Below are positions 36,533 through 44,676 of a stretch of 64,000 nucleotides of DNA, piece after piece. The stretch's first letter is position 1. Each line of letters begins with the position of its first letter. The translations under genes and the position numbers were made by a program. The stretch lies in the NCBI RefSeq assembly GCF_000165835.1, contig NC_014640.1, forward strand, positions 1,860,001 through 1,924,000, in the 5' to 3' direction. The notes below the pieces were generated by a model. It had not been told where the DNA came from. It ran no database searches and saw only the letters and a program-made list of their open reading frames with translations. This DNA is from Achromobacter xylosoxidans A8. GTDB lineage: Bacteria; Pseudomonadota; Gammaproteobacteria; Burkholderiales; Burkholderiaceae_B.

Positions 36533-37975
36533 TCAGCCGATCTGCACCGGCACGAAGATCTTGTCTTCGCCGCGCTGTACCAGCAGGGCGACCGTCTTGC
36601 CCGCCTTGGACAGCGCTTCCTTGACCTGCGCGACGTTGTGCACGGGCACCCCGTTCAAGGACAGCAGCACGTCGCCCGGTTCGATCCCGGCCTTGGCGGC
36701 CGGCCCGATCGAGCGTTCGATCAGCAGGCCTTCGGCGCCGGCCGCCTGCTGCTCCTGCGGGCTCAGCGGACGCAGCGCCAGGCCGAGCTGGCCGCGCTGC
36801 ACCTCCTGCTCTCCCGCCGAGGCCTGGGTCTTGTCCTTGGGTATGCCGCCCAGGGTGGCGACCAGTTCCTTTTGCGAACCGTTGCGCCAGACGTCCAGCT
36901 TGATCTTCTCGCCCGGCGTGGCCAGCGTGATGGTGGAGGCCAGATCGCCTGATGACACGATGGTCTTGCCGTCGATCTTGCGCACCACGTCGCCGGGCTG
37001 CAGGCCGGCCTTGTCGGCTGCGCTGCCTTTCTCCACGCTGGACACCAGCGCGCCCGAGGGCGTATCCAGCTTGAAAGAGTTGGCCAGGTCCTGGTTCACT
37101 TCCTGCACCGTTACGCCCAGCCTGGCGTGCTGCACCTTGCCGTGCTCCAGGATCTGGTCCTTGATCTTGTAGGCCACGTCGATCGGAATCGAGAACGACA
37201 AGCCCTGGAATCCGCCGGTGCGGCTGTAGATCTGCGAGTTGATGCCCACCACTTCGCCGCGGTCGTTGAACAGCGGGCCGCCCGAGTTGCCGGGATTCAC
37301 CGCCACGTCCGTCTGGATGAAAGGCACCGAGGTGTCGTCCGGCAGCGAGCGGCCCTTGGCGCTGACGATGCCGGCGGTGGCCGTGTTTTCGAGGCCGTAG
37401 GGCGAGCCGATGGCCAGCACCCATTCGCCTACCTGCAGCTGGTTGACGTCGCCCACCTTCACCACCGGCAGGTTCTTGGCGTCGATCTTGAGGACGGCCA
37501 CGTCGGTCTGCGGATCCGAGCCCAGCACCTTGGCCTTGTACTCGCGGCGGTCGGTCAGCTTGACCGTGACTTCCTTGGCGTCCTGGACTACGTGCGCATT
37601 GGTCAGGATGGTGCCGTCGGCGCTGACGATGAAGCCGGAGCCTTCGCCGCGCATCGGCACTTCGCGCGAAGGCCTTTGGCCGCGCGCGCCGGGAATCTGG
37701 CCGAAGAACTGGGCAAAGGGATCGCCTTCGTCGGCGGAAACCTTGCGGGTGCCGCTGACGCTGATGTTCACCACGGCCGGGCCGAAGTCGCGCGTGATCT
37801 GCGCGAAGTTGGGCGGGCTGGACATGCCGGGCGCCTGGAGGGAGGAGGTAATGGCCGGCGCGTTGGCCGCCATCGAAACGCCGCCGGTGAAGGCGGTTGC
37901 GCCCGCGCCGCCTATGGCGCCGGCTGCCAGCAGCGCCAGCACCAGGCGCGAGGGTTTCATTTGGGTGGTCTTCAT
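36533..37975 (-). CDS. Do-type periplasmic serine protease (DegQ/MucD-like)
   Basis: 480 residues from ATG 37975. Signal-like hydrophobic segment about residues 10-30, protease triad H128 (TNAHVV), D158 (DVAVLKI) and S231 (NPGNSGGPL), then two PDZ domains. It degrades or chaperones misfolded envelope proteins. ATG 37975 is preferred because CAGGAG lies 5 bases upstream; ATG 37993 and 38005 are also in frame. It follows a two-component system on the same strand with a 64-base gap. Confidence 0.93.
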   Translation of the reverse strand: MKTTQMKPSRLVLALLAAGAIGGAGATAFTGGVSMAANAPAITSSLQAPGMSSPPNFAQITRDFGPAVVNISVSGTRKVSADEGDPFAQFFGQIPGARGQRPSREVPMRGEGSGFIVSADGTILTNAHVVQDAKEVTVKLTDRREYKAKVLGSDPQTDVAVLKIDAKNLPVVKVGDVNQLQVGEWVLAIGSPYGLENTATAGIVSAKGRSLPDDTSVPFIQTDVAVNPGNSGGPLFNDRGEVVGINSQIYSRTGGFQGLSFSIPIDVAYKIKDQILEHGKVQHARLGVTVQEVNQDLANSFKLDTPSGALVSSVEKGSAADKAGLQPGDVVRKIDGKTIVSSGDLASTITLATPGEKIKLDVWRNGSQKELVATLGGIPKDKTQASAGEQEVQRGQLGLALRPLSPQEQQAAGAEGLLIERSIGPAAKAGIEPGDVLLSLNGVPVHNVAQVKEALSKAGKTVALLVQRGEDKIFVPVQIG

Positions 37976-38039
37976 GTCGGCTCCTGCGTTCATGTTGAAG
38001 GACATGGCGCTATCTTCGGGCCTGACACTTAGGCGAGTC

Positions 38040-39368
38040 TTAAGTCGGGAAAGCCACCTTCACGCGCAGGCCCTGGCCGGCCGGCGTGTCCTGCAGCGTT
38101 ATCGCCGCGCCGTGCTGGTTGGCGATGCTGCGCGCGATCGCCAGTCCCAGGCCGCTGCCATGCTGCGCATTGCCTTCGACGCGGTAGAAGCGGTCGAACA
38201 CGCGTTCCCTCTCTTCCGGCGCGACACCGGGGCCTTCATCGTCGATCAGCAGGGCGACTTCATGGGCGGCCTGTTCCAGGTGGAGGTGGACGCGCTTGCC
38301 GGCGGGGGTGTACTTGATGGCGTTGTCCAGCAGATTGCGCACCAGCAGCGTCAACGCATCGCGGTGTCCTTGCACCCATGCCTGTGGCGCGCCGTCCAGG
38401 TCGATGCTGATCGTCTTGGCGTTGGCCTGGGGCAGCATCTCGGAGAGCGCCTGGCGCAACACGTCGGCCAGGTCCACGGCTTCAGGAGGCGTCTGTTCTG
38501 CCGCGCTTTCATGGCGCGCCATCGACAACAACTGTTCCACCAGGCGCGTGGCGCGGTCGATGCCGGCAGCCAGGCGCTGCTCGGCCAGCTTGCGCGTCTC
38601 CGCGTCGCCCGCGCGTTGCAGCGCCTGTAGTTGCAGCCGCAGCGCGGTCAGCGGTGAACGCAGCTCATGCGCTGCATCGCCCACGAATTGCTTCTGCTGC
38701 GCGAAGGCGCCGCGCATGCGTTCCAGGAGCAGGTTCAGTTCCTGGACCAGCGGCCGGATCTCGTCGGGCAAGCCTTGCACGCTGACGGGGGAGAGGTCCT
38801 CGGGCTGCCGCGCCGCGACCTGGGCGCGCGCGCGCTTCACGGGGCGCAGCGACCAGCTCACCACGCACCAGACGATCAGCATCAGCAGGGGCGCCGCGGC
38901 GGCGATGGGGGCAATGGTGCGTAGCGCCAGCGCGCGCGCCATGCTGGTGCGCACGCCCATGTCCTGCGCCACCTGGATGACCTGGAAGGGCGTGGCCAGC
39001 GAATATACGCGGTAGGTGCTGCCCTCCATTTTCGCATCGGAGAAGCCGAGCACGATCTGGTCTGGCAGTGGGCGGCGCGAGCGGGAATTGAAGACGCGCA
39101 GGCCGTCGGGCGTCCAGATCTGGATGATCAAGTCGTCGGCGACGGGAGAGCCCGCGCCGCGCGCGTGCGTCGGGCCTGTGCTGAGCAGCCCGTCGCCGGT
39201 CCCCAGCGACAGGGCGGTGCGCTGCAGCAGCGAATCGAAGATGTCGTCGGCTTGCGCCAAGGTGCTGCGGTAGGCGATGGCGCCTTGCACCAGCGCGCCG
39301 ACCACGATGGCGGCCAACAGGAAAAAAAGCAGCCTGGCTCTCAGTGAGTAGCTAAGCGGAATGCTCAT
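38040..39368 (-). CDS. Two-component sensor histidine kinase
   Basis: 442 residues. Membrane helix near residues 10-30, a periplasmic domain, a second helix near 160-180, then HAMP/linker. The phosphoacceptor box is FVGDAAHELRSPLTALRLQ, and the ATPase has the GSGLGLAIA motif. It is of the QseC/PmrB/TctE group; the signal is unknown. Its start overlaps the regulator stop by four bases. The Do protease downstream suggests envelope-stress sensing (inference). Confidence 0.92.
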   Translation of the reverse strand: MSIPLSYSLRARLLFFLLAAIVVGALVQGAIAYRSTLAQADDIFDSLLQRTALSLGTGDGLLSTGPTHARGAGSPVADDLIIQIWTPDGLRVFNSRSRRPLPDQIVLGFSDAKMEGSTYRVYSLATPFQVIQVAQDMGVRTSMARALALRTIAPIAAAAPLLMLIVWCVVSWSLRPVKRARAQVAARQPEDLSPVSVQGLPDEIRPLVQELNLLLERMRGAFAQQKQFVGDAAHELRSPLTALRLQLQALQRAGDAETRKLAEQRLAAGIDRATRLVEQLLSMARHESAAEQTPPEAVDLADVLRQALSEMLPQANAKTISIDLDGAPQAWVQGHRDALTLLVRNLLDNAIKYTPAGKRVHLHLEQAAHEVALLIDDEGPGVAPEERERVFDRFYRVEGNAQHGSGLGLAIARSIANQHGAAITLQDTPAGQGLRVKVAFPT

Positions 39369-40024
39369 GTTTTGGGGATGACATAGCCGACGCCTCTGAC
39401 GTTCTGGATCAGGTTCGGACCCAGCTTCTTGCGCAGGCCATGAATATAAACCTCAACCGCGTTGCTGCTGATGCTCTCTTTCCAGCTATACAGCTTTTCT
39501 TCCAGCTGGGCGCGGGAGAAGATCATGCCGGGACGCGCGATCAGCGGTTCGAGCACGGCCCATTCGCGCGCGGTCAGCGTCACGGGGGTGCCGTCGACCA
39601 TGGCGGCGTGCGACTGGGGGTCTATGGTGATGCCCTCGTGTTCGAATACCGGCTCGGCGCGGCCGGCGCTGCGCCGGATCAGGGCGCGCATGCGGGCCAG
39701 CAGCTCGTCCACGTCGTAGGGCTTGACCACGTAGTCGTCGGCGCCGGCGTCCAGGCCCGCGATGCGGTCGCTCACGGCGTCGCGGGCGGTGGCGATCAGC
39801 ACCGGCGTGCGGTCCTTGCGCGCGCGCAGGTCGCGCAACAGCGACAGGCCGTCGCGCTTGGGCAGGCCCAGGTCCAGCAGTATGAGGTCGTAGGTGTCGG
39901 TGCGCAGCGCGAGTTCCGCCGCATTGCCGTCCTTGACCCAGTCGACGGCGTAGTGTTCGGCGCGCAGGAAGTCCAGCACGCTCTCGCCTATCATGAGATC
40001 GTCTTCAACAAGAAGGATGCGCAT
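39365..40024 (-). CDS. OmpR-family response regulator
   Basis: 219 residues. Receiver with the phosphoacceptor D51 (LILLDLGLPKRDG) and the conserved lysine in VVKPYD; C-terminal winged helix (SSNAVEVYIHGLRKKLG). Start MRILLVEDD at 40024 is standard. The open frame upstream crosses the tRNA-Thr gene and is not coding. Partner of the overlapping kinase gene. Confidence 0.94.
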   Translation of the reverse strand: MRILLVEDDLMIGESVLDFLRAEHYAVDWVKDGNAAELALRTDTYDLILLDLGLPKRDGLSLLRDLRARKDRTPVLIATARDAVSDRIAGLDAGADDYVVKPYDVDELLARMRALIRRSAGRAEPVFEHEGITIDPQSHAAMVDGTPVTLTAREWAVLEPLIARPGMIFSRAQLEEKLYSWKESISSNAVEVYIHGLRKKLGPNLIQNVRGVGYVIPKT

Positions 40025-40120
40025 GGTCGTGTCCGCCAGGATGGTCCAGCAGGTTGGATGCGCGGTGGCGGGCGGGAGTTCCCGGGCGAGGGGCGGCGGC
40101 GCGGAACGGGTGCGGAAATG

Positions 40121-40149
40121 AAAAAAGCAGCCCGAGAGGGCTGCTTCTT
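40121..40149 (-). terminator. Terminator after tRNA-Thr
   Basis: GCAGCCC and GGGCTGC arms with loop GAGA. The minus strand runs into six thymines (40126-40121). It separates the tRNA from the regulator operon. Confidence 0.85.
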
Positions 40150-40155
40150 GAAATC

Positions 40156-40231
40156 TGGTGCCGGCAATAGGAGTCGAACCTACGACCTTCGCATTACGAA
40201 TGCGCTGCTCTACCAACTGAGCTATGCCGGC
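40156..40231 (-). tRNA. tRNA-Thr (anticodon CGT)
   Basis: 76 bases including an encoded CCA. The acceptor GCCGGCA pairs with TGCCGGC. The D arm is AGCTCAGTTGGTAGAGC and the anticodon loop TTCGTAA. T arm GTAGGTTCGACTCCTAT. It reads ACG codons. It nearly matches the E. coli tRNA-Thr(CGT) outside the acceptor stem. Confidence 0.97.
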
Positions 40232-40445
40232 AAGACCATTTGCTTCGTTCCGGTGATGCTGGAACCGCAAGCAAAACATCTTTGTTTTTTCTGCCTCGTG
40301 GCCCTGATTTATGGGGCCCGATCTGGAAAGACCGAGATCATATCAGAGTTTTTTGGCGATGGGAAACCGCGCGCTCAAAACACTGGAAAAATCCGGCGAT
40401 TTGCACAGTCTGATTTTTTAGTTCATAATCTCGTTTCTTAGCAGT

Positions 40446-40521
40446 TCCCCGATAGCTCAGTCGGTAGAGCGACGGACTGTTAATCCGCAGGTCGCTGGTT
40501 CGAGCCCAGCTCGGGGAGCCA
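40446..40521 (+). tRNA. tRNA-Asn (anticodon GTT)
   Basis: 76 bases with encoded CCA. The acceptor is TCCCCGA, the anticodon stem-loop GGACTGTTAATCC, and the T arm CTGGTTCGAGCCCAG. It reads AAC and AAU. It is divergent from tRNA-Thr, with a 214-base gap that holds no gene. Confidence 0.97.
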
Positions 40522-40529
40522 AAGAATTC

Positions 40530-40566
40530 AGGGCCATTCACGCAAGTGAGTGGCCCTTTTGGTTTT
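40530..40566 (+). terminator. Terminator after tRNA-Asn
   Basis: AGGGCCATTCAC and GTGAGTGGCCCT arms with loop GCAA (one T-G pair), then TTTTGGTTTT. Confidence 0.85.
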
Positions 40567-40596
40567 CTGCATCGGATCTGGCATGGAAGATCGGGC

Positions 40597-41595
40597 ATGG
40601 ACGACAAGCGCATAGGCGTGACGGTGATTTCCGGTTTTCTGGGCAGCGGCAAGACGTCGTTGCTCAACCGGCTGTTGCGGGATCCGGCGTACGCCGATGC
40701 CGTCGTCATCGTCAATGAATACGGCGAAGTGGGCGTCGATCATCATCTGGTGCGGCAGGCCCGCGACAACATCGTGCTGGTCGAGGGCGGCTGCCTGTGC
40801 TGCGTCGTCAGTGGCGCGGTGGTCGATGCCTTGCGCGATTTGTTCATGCTCGCGCTCAGCCGCAAGATCAAACCCTTTCGCCGCGTGCTCATCGAAACCA
40901 GCGGGCTGGCCGATCCTGCGCCCATCCTGTTCACCCTCAGGCACGACCGCTTCCTGGCCGAGCGCTATGCGTACCGGGGAGCGATCGTCCTGGTGGATGC
41001 GCGCAACGGCCTGGATCAATTGGAGCGGCAACCCGAGGCGCCGCGGCAGCTGGCCTTGGCGGATGTCGTGGTGTTCAGCAAGCCGGACCTGTCGGACGAG
41101 GCGAGCCTGGACCGCCTGGGGCAGGCGGTCGCCGACATCAATCCGGGTGCGCAACGTTGCGTCCAATGGCCCGATGCGCCGCTTGCCGATGCGCTGTGCC
41201 TGGGGCTGGATAGGCAGGCCAGGCGCGATGGCGCTGCCCTGGCGGGTTGGCTGCGGCCATTTGCCCAGCCTCGGGTGGCCCGCCACGGAGGCGTGGGCAG
41301 TTTCTCCCTCGTTTTGGCTGTTCCCGTCGGGCGGGCGGCGTTTCTGGCCGGCATGTCGCGGATCCTGGAGCGCTACGGGCAGGGCTTGCTGCGTATGAAG
41401 GGCTTGGTATGTTTCGAGGGCGAGATGCTGCCGTGCGAGGTGCATGGCGTGCATGGCGAGCTCTATCCGGTGAATCAACTCGATCAATGGCCGGACGGCG
41501 AGCAGGTGTCGCGGCTGGTCTGCATCTTGCGAGGGCCTGAGGTGGCGGAGGTTCGCGCTGCTCTGGGTGCCGCGCTTGGGCAATCCATCCTTTGA
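40597..41595 (+). CDS. CobW/COG0523 family metal-handling GTPase
   Basis: 332 residues. P-loop GFLGSGKT at 13-20, the metal-binding GGCLCC at 64-69 (CxCC), and ETSGLADPAP after it. The C-terminal domain ends with a ligand-rich part (EGEMLPCEVHGVHGELYPV). Members insert or traffic zinc, cobalt or other metals; the metal cannot be assigned. It starts 31 bases after the tRNA-Asn terminator, so its promoter is unclear. Confidence 0.9.
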   Translation: MDDKRIGVTVISGFLGSGKTSLLNRLLRDPAYADAVVIVNEYGEVGVDHHLVRQARDNIVLVEGGCLCCVVSGAVVDALRDLFMLALSRKIKPFRRVLIETSGLADPAPILFTLRHDRFLAERYAYRGAIVLVDARNGLDQLERQPEAPRQLALADVVVFSKPDLSDEASLDRLGQAVADINPGAQRCVQWPDAPLADALCLGLDRQARRDGAALAGWLRPFAQPRVARHGGVGSFSLVLAVPVGRAAFLAGMSRILERYGQGLLRMKGLVCFEGEMLPCEVHGVHGELYPVNQLDQWPDGEQVSRLVCILRGPEVAEVRAALGAALGQSIL

Positions 41596-41707
41596 TTGTC
41601 CGTGGCTGACGGTCTGGGCCTTCCGGATGGTGGTCTTGATTTTGATGTCGGCGTTGCACCGAAATACGGTATAACCGGAGCGGTCTGGTGCAAGAATCGA
41701 GACAATC

Positions 41708-42613
41708 ATGGATCGTTTGAAAGCCATGCAGGTGTTCGTGGAGGTCGCTGACAGGGGTAGCCTGTCGGCGGCGGCGATTCATCTGGATATGTCGCGCGCC
41801 ATGGTGTCGCGCTATCTGGCGGAAATGGAGCAGTGGGTGGGAGTGCGCTTGTTGCATCGCACGACACGGCGCCTGAGCCTGACGCCCGCCGGCGCTGAAA
41901 CGCTGCCGCGCTGCCGGCAGATGCTGGACATGGTGGGGGATCTGCGCAATGCCGTATCGACTCCGGACGACACGCCGCGGGGCCTGCTGCGCATCACCAC
42001 CAGCATGTCGTTCGGCTCCCGGCATCTGGCCAGCGCCATCACCGATTACGTCAAGCTGCATCCGGGCACTTCGGTCGATCTGATGCTGGTGGATCGCGCC
42101 GTCAATCTGGTGGAAGAGCGCGTGGACCTGGCCGTGCGCATCACCAATGATCTGGATCCCAATCTGATCGCCCGCAAGCTTGCTGTCTGCCGTTCGGTGG
42201 TGTGCGCCTCGCCCGAGTATCTGCAGCGCGAAGGCGTGCCGGCCCGTATCGAGGACCTGTCCTTGCGCAATTGCCTGACTCACTCCTACTTCGGCAAAAG
42301 CCTGTGGCGCTTCGAGCGCGACGGCGAACCGGTGGATGTGCCCGTCAGCGGCAACATCAGCGCGAATGAGGTGTCGGTGCTGTCGCGCGCGGCGCTGGAA
42401 GGGGCGGGCATTGCCATGCTGCCGACTTACTACGCCGCGGACGACATTGCCTCGGGCCGCTTGCGGGCCATCCTGACCCAAAGCAAGCCTCAGGAGCTGG
42501 GCATTTACGGGGTTTACGTCTCGCGCCGCCAGATGCCGCTGATCTTGCGGTCCATGCTGGATTTTCTGGTGGGTCGCCTGGAATCCACGCCATGGGACAA
42601 GCCTGCACCGTAG
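41708..42613 (+). CDS. LysR family transcriptional regulator
   Basis: 301 residues. N-terminal winged helix (MDRLKAMQVFVEVADRGSLSAAAIHLDMSRAMVSRYLAEME) and a substrate-binding-like effector domain. It resembles the CrgA-like group of LysR proteins with an RTTRRLSLT segment. No divergent target gene is present; it lies 112 bases after the CobW-family gene. Target unknown. Confidence 0.9.
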   Translation: MDRLKAMQVFVEVADRGSLSAAAIHLDMSRAMVSRYLAEMEQWVGVRLLHRTTRRLSLTPAGAETLPRCRQMLDMVGDLRNAVSTPDDTPRGLLRITTSMSFGSRHLASAITDYVKLHPGTSVDLMLVDRAVNLVEERVDLAVRITNDLDPNLIARKLAVCRSVVCASPEYLQREGVPARIEDLSLRNCLTHSYFGKSLWRFERDGEPVDVPVSGNISANEVSVLSRAALEGAGIAMLPTYYAADDIASGRLRAILTQSKPQELGIYGVYVSRRQMPLILRSMLDFLVGRLESTPWDKPAP

Positions 42614-42643
42614 TTTTCGCGCCGCGTTCGGCGTCGCTCGGGC

Positions 42644-42671
42644 TTGAGGGTGGGGTATATGGCGGTATAAT
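42644..42671 (+). promoter_or_regulatory. Strong sigma-70-like promoter in a gene-free region
   Basis: TTGAGG at 42644-42649, a 16-base spacer and a perfect TATAAT at 42666-42671. No good coding frame follows. Confidence 0.65.
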
Positions 42672-42677
42672 CGAACA

Positions 42678-42955
42678 ACTGCTTGAACATGCTAGGCGCG
42701 ATGGGCTTATGCCTGTCAGCGTGTAGTTTTATAAAACATCCAAGAATCGTGGTTGCAGCTCAGGTGGGCTGCGGCATCGCGGAACCCGTTTCCGCATGCG
42801 CCAGGGGAAGCTTATCGGGTTTATGGAATGCTGCGGCCAGTCCGCGCAGCCCGAGCCTCGATGATTCAGGTCCTTGATATCGATTGCCGCAGGAAGACGG
42901 CGCCGGGTTGCTGGCGTGCTCTGCGGGCTGGCCGGCGATTTCTGCCGGCTTTTCC
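42678..42955 (+). ncRNA. Candidate small RNA
   Basis: About 275 bases between the strong promoter and a hairpin terminator (GCCGGC, 7-base loop, GCCGGC, TTTT at 42931-42953). Internal hairpins are visible, such as GCGGAA/TTCCGC near 42780-42795 and GCTGCG/CGCAGC near 42833-42855. It does not resemble tmRNA, RNase P RNA or SRP RNA motifs that I know; 6S RNA is not excluded. Open frames here are short and have no ribosome site. Confidence 0.4.
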
Positions 42956-43228
42956 AGAATTTGCTTGAGTGTTTGCCGTGCGGGTCACGGCAGGCATTCC
43001 GCCCAATCCCGATTGGCGCGGTCGTTTCGGCACATGTCCGGGGTACGCATATCCGGGGCGCATGGCGGTAAACACAGGAATCCAGTGAAAATTTCGCAAA
43101 CCAATGCTGTCTGTTGCTGGCGAGCCGCCGAGGCTGCCGGTCCGGCGGCGGGTGCGCGTGCCGGCGTGCCGGGGTTGCGTGCGTTGGCTGGTTTGCCGTA
43201 CTTGTGGATTTTTTCCGGCGCCGCAAAT
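42956..43228. other. Intergenic stretch before tRNA-fMet terminator
   Basis: No supported gene. It contains a hairpin GCCGTG-cgggt-CACGGC near 42976-42992 and a CCAAT/ATTGG hairpin near 43003-43016. Part of this may be the 3' trailer beyond the tRNA gene on the minus strand. Confidence 0.5.
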
Positions 43229-43258
43229 GAAAAAGGCCCGGCGCGTGCGCCAGGCCTG
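43229..43258 (-). terminator. Terminator after tRNA-fMet
   Basis: AGGCCTGGCGC and GCGCCGGGCCT arms (one G-T pair) with a 4-base loop, followed on the minus strand by five thymines. Confidence 0.85.
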
Positions 43259-43266
43259 AATCAATT

Positions 43267-43343
<77 letters not shown>

Positions 43344-43405
43344 TCTGAGAAATGAATAGTAGCCTTATTTTCAACCTAGCGCAAGTTAGCCCTTTTTGAA
43401 TTTGA

Positions 43406-44659
43406 ATGTCGATGAACGATAGCGAGGCAATACTCGTGTTGGAAACCGCGCTGCTTTGCGCGGCGCAGCCGATGCACCTGTCCGATATGCGCAAGCTGTT
43501 CGGGGACGATGAACAATTCGACAACAGCGCGTTGCGCGCGTTGCTGGAAACGCTGCAGGCCAATTGGGCTGACGGCGGCCTGGAGTTGGTGCAATTGGCC
43601 ACCGGGTGGCGCTTTCAGAGCCGCCCGCGCATGCAGCGCTACCTTGAGCGCCTCAATCCGGAAAAACCGCCGAAGTACTCGCGCGCCGTGATGGAAACGC
43701 TGGCCATCGTGGCCTGGCGCCAGCCGGTGACGCGGGGCGACATCGAGGATATCCGCGGTGTCACCGTGTCTTCCCAGATCGTGAAAGCGCTCGAGGATCG
43801 GGGGTGGATCGAGGTCATCGGCCACCGCGACGCGCCGGGCCGCCCGGCGTTGTTCGGCACCACGCGCCAGTTTCTGGATGATCTGGGCCTGCGTGCCCTG
43901 GACGAATTGCCTGCGCTCGAGTCCGCGCAGGCGGCCGCGGCGCTCGCCGGGCTGGATCTGGGCGAAGTGCAGCAGGTGCTGGGTGGGGAAGAGGCTGCGG
44001 CCGAAGGCGATGTGCCTGGCGACCGCGAGGAAGCCGCCGGCCAGCAGCCTGAGGGCGTGGCCGAGGTTGCGGCGGATGCCGCGGGCGACGCAGATTCCGC
44101 GGGCGAGGATGGCGTCGAAATGGGCGCGCGCTCCGAAGGCGAGCTCGCCGTGGCGGGCGAGGACGGGGAGTCCGAGGTCAGTATTCCGGTTGCGGAATTG
44201 TCTGTTTCGGAACAGGATGTACCCATAGCTCCCGTCGATAGCGTAGAATCCGTGCTTTCGCGCACAGAAGAAGGCGCGGATCCCGCTGACGAATCCACCG
44301 TCCGGGAGCAAGCCGAAGGCTTGTCCAATACGTCAGCCATGTCCGGTTTTCCCGACGACGCGGCTGACAACGACATTTCCAATATGGCCGCCGATGCCCC
44401 AGAAGCCGGTGCTGCAAAGGAAAGCGTCGAGAACGCAAAACACGCGGAACCGACCGACCCGATTGACGAGACCGATACTGCGGCGCCTGACGCCGCCGGG
44501 CATGAGCCCGCTTCCGGTCTTGCCGATCCTGTTCGGCCTGGCCCGGATGCCGCCTCCCCGGAATCGGACGAGGCAGGCTTTGAGCGGCCCGAGGCTGATC
44601 GAGAGCCGGCGTCCCCAGATGATGACGAGCCTGCCGCAGGCAGGCCTACCCAAGTTTGA
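43406..44659 (+). CDS. scpB: SMC-ScpA complex subunit ScpB with long acidic tail
   Basis: 417 residues. Residues 1 to about 180 are the two winged-helix domains of ScpB ([41 protein letters not shown]), the kleisin-bound part of condensin. About residues 185-417 form a Glu/Asp/Ala/Pro-rich tail without predicted fold, doubling the usual length of about 200. The frame is open and codon use stays GC-rich throughout, so this is not a frameshift. scpA is not adjacent. The stop overlaps a TTG in the rluB frame. Confidence 0.92.
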   Translation: MSMNDSEAILVLETALLCAAQPMHLSDMRKLFGDDEQFDNSALRALLETLQANWADGGLELVQLATGWRFQSRPRMQRYLERLNPEKPPKYSRAVMETLAIVAWRQPVTRGDIEDIRGVTVSSQIVKALEDRGWIEVIGHRDAPGRPALFGTTRQFLDDLGLRALDELPALESAQAAAALAGLDLGEVQQVLGGEEAAAEGDVPGDREEAAGQQPEGVAEVAADAAGDADSAGEDGVEMGARSEGELAVAGEDGESEVSIPVAELSVSEQDVPIAPVDSVESVLSRTEEGADPADESTVREQAEGLSNTSAMSGFPDDAADNDISNMAADAPEAGAAKESVENAKHAEPTDPIDETDTAAPDAAGHEPASGLADPVRPGPDAASPESDEAGFERPEADREPASPDDDEPAAGRPTQV

Positions 44660-44676
44660 AATTCGGAGCTGTCCCA

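Noticed and set aside
40025..40279. N-terminal extension of the response regulator
   Set aside because: The frame reads through tRNA-Thr and its terminator; the regulator clearly begins at MRILLVEDD.
40156..40521. Integration site of a mobile element at the tRNA pair
   Set aside because: No integrase, no repeated tRNA 3' end and no change in base composition beside the tRNAs.
42689..42877. Short open frame with a lipobox-like LSAC after MLGAMGLC
   Set aside because: No basic residues before the hydrophobic part, no ribosome site, and the rest is not membrane- or lipoprotein-like. The region is better read as a possible RNA.
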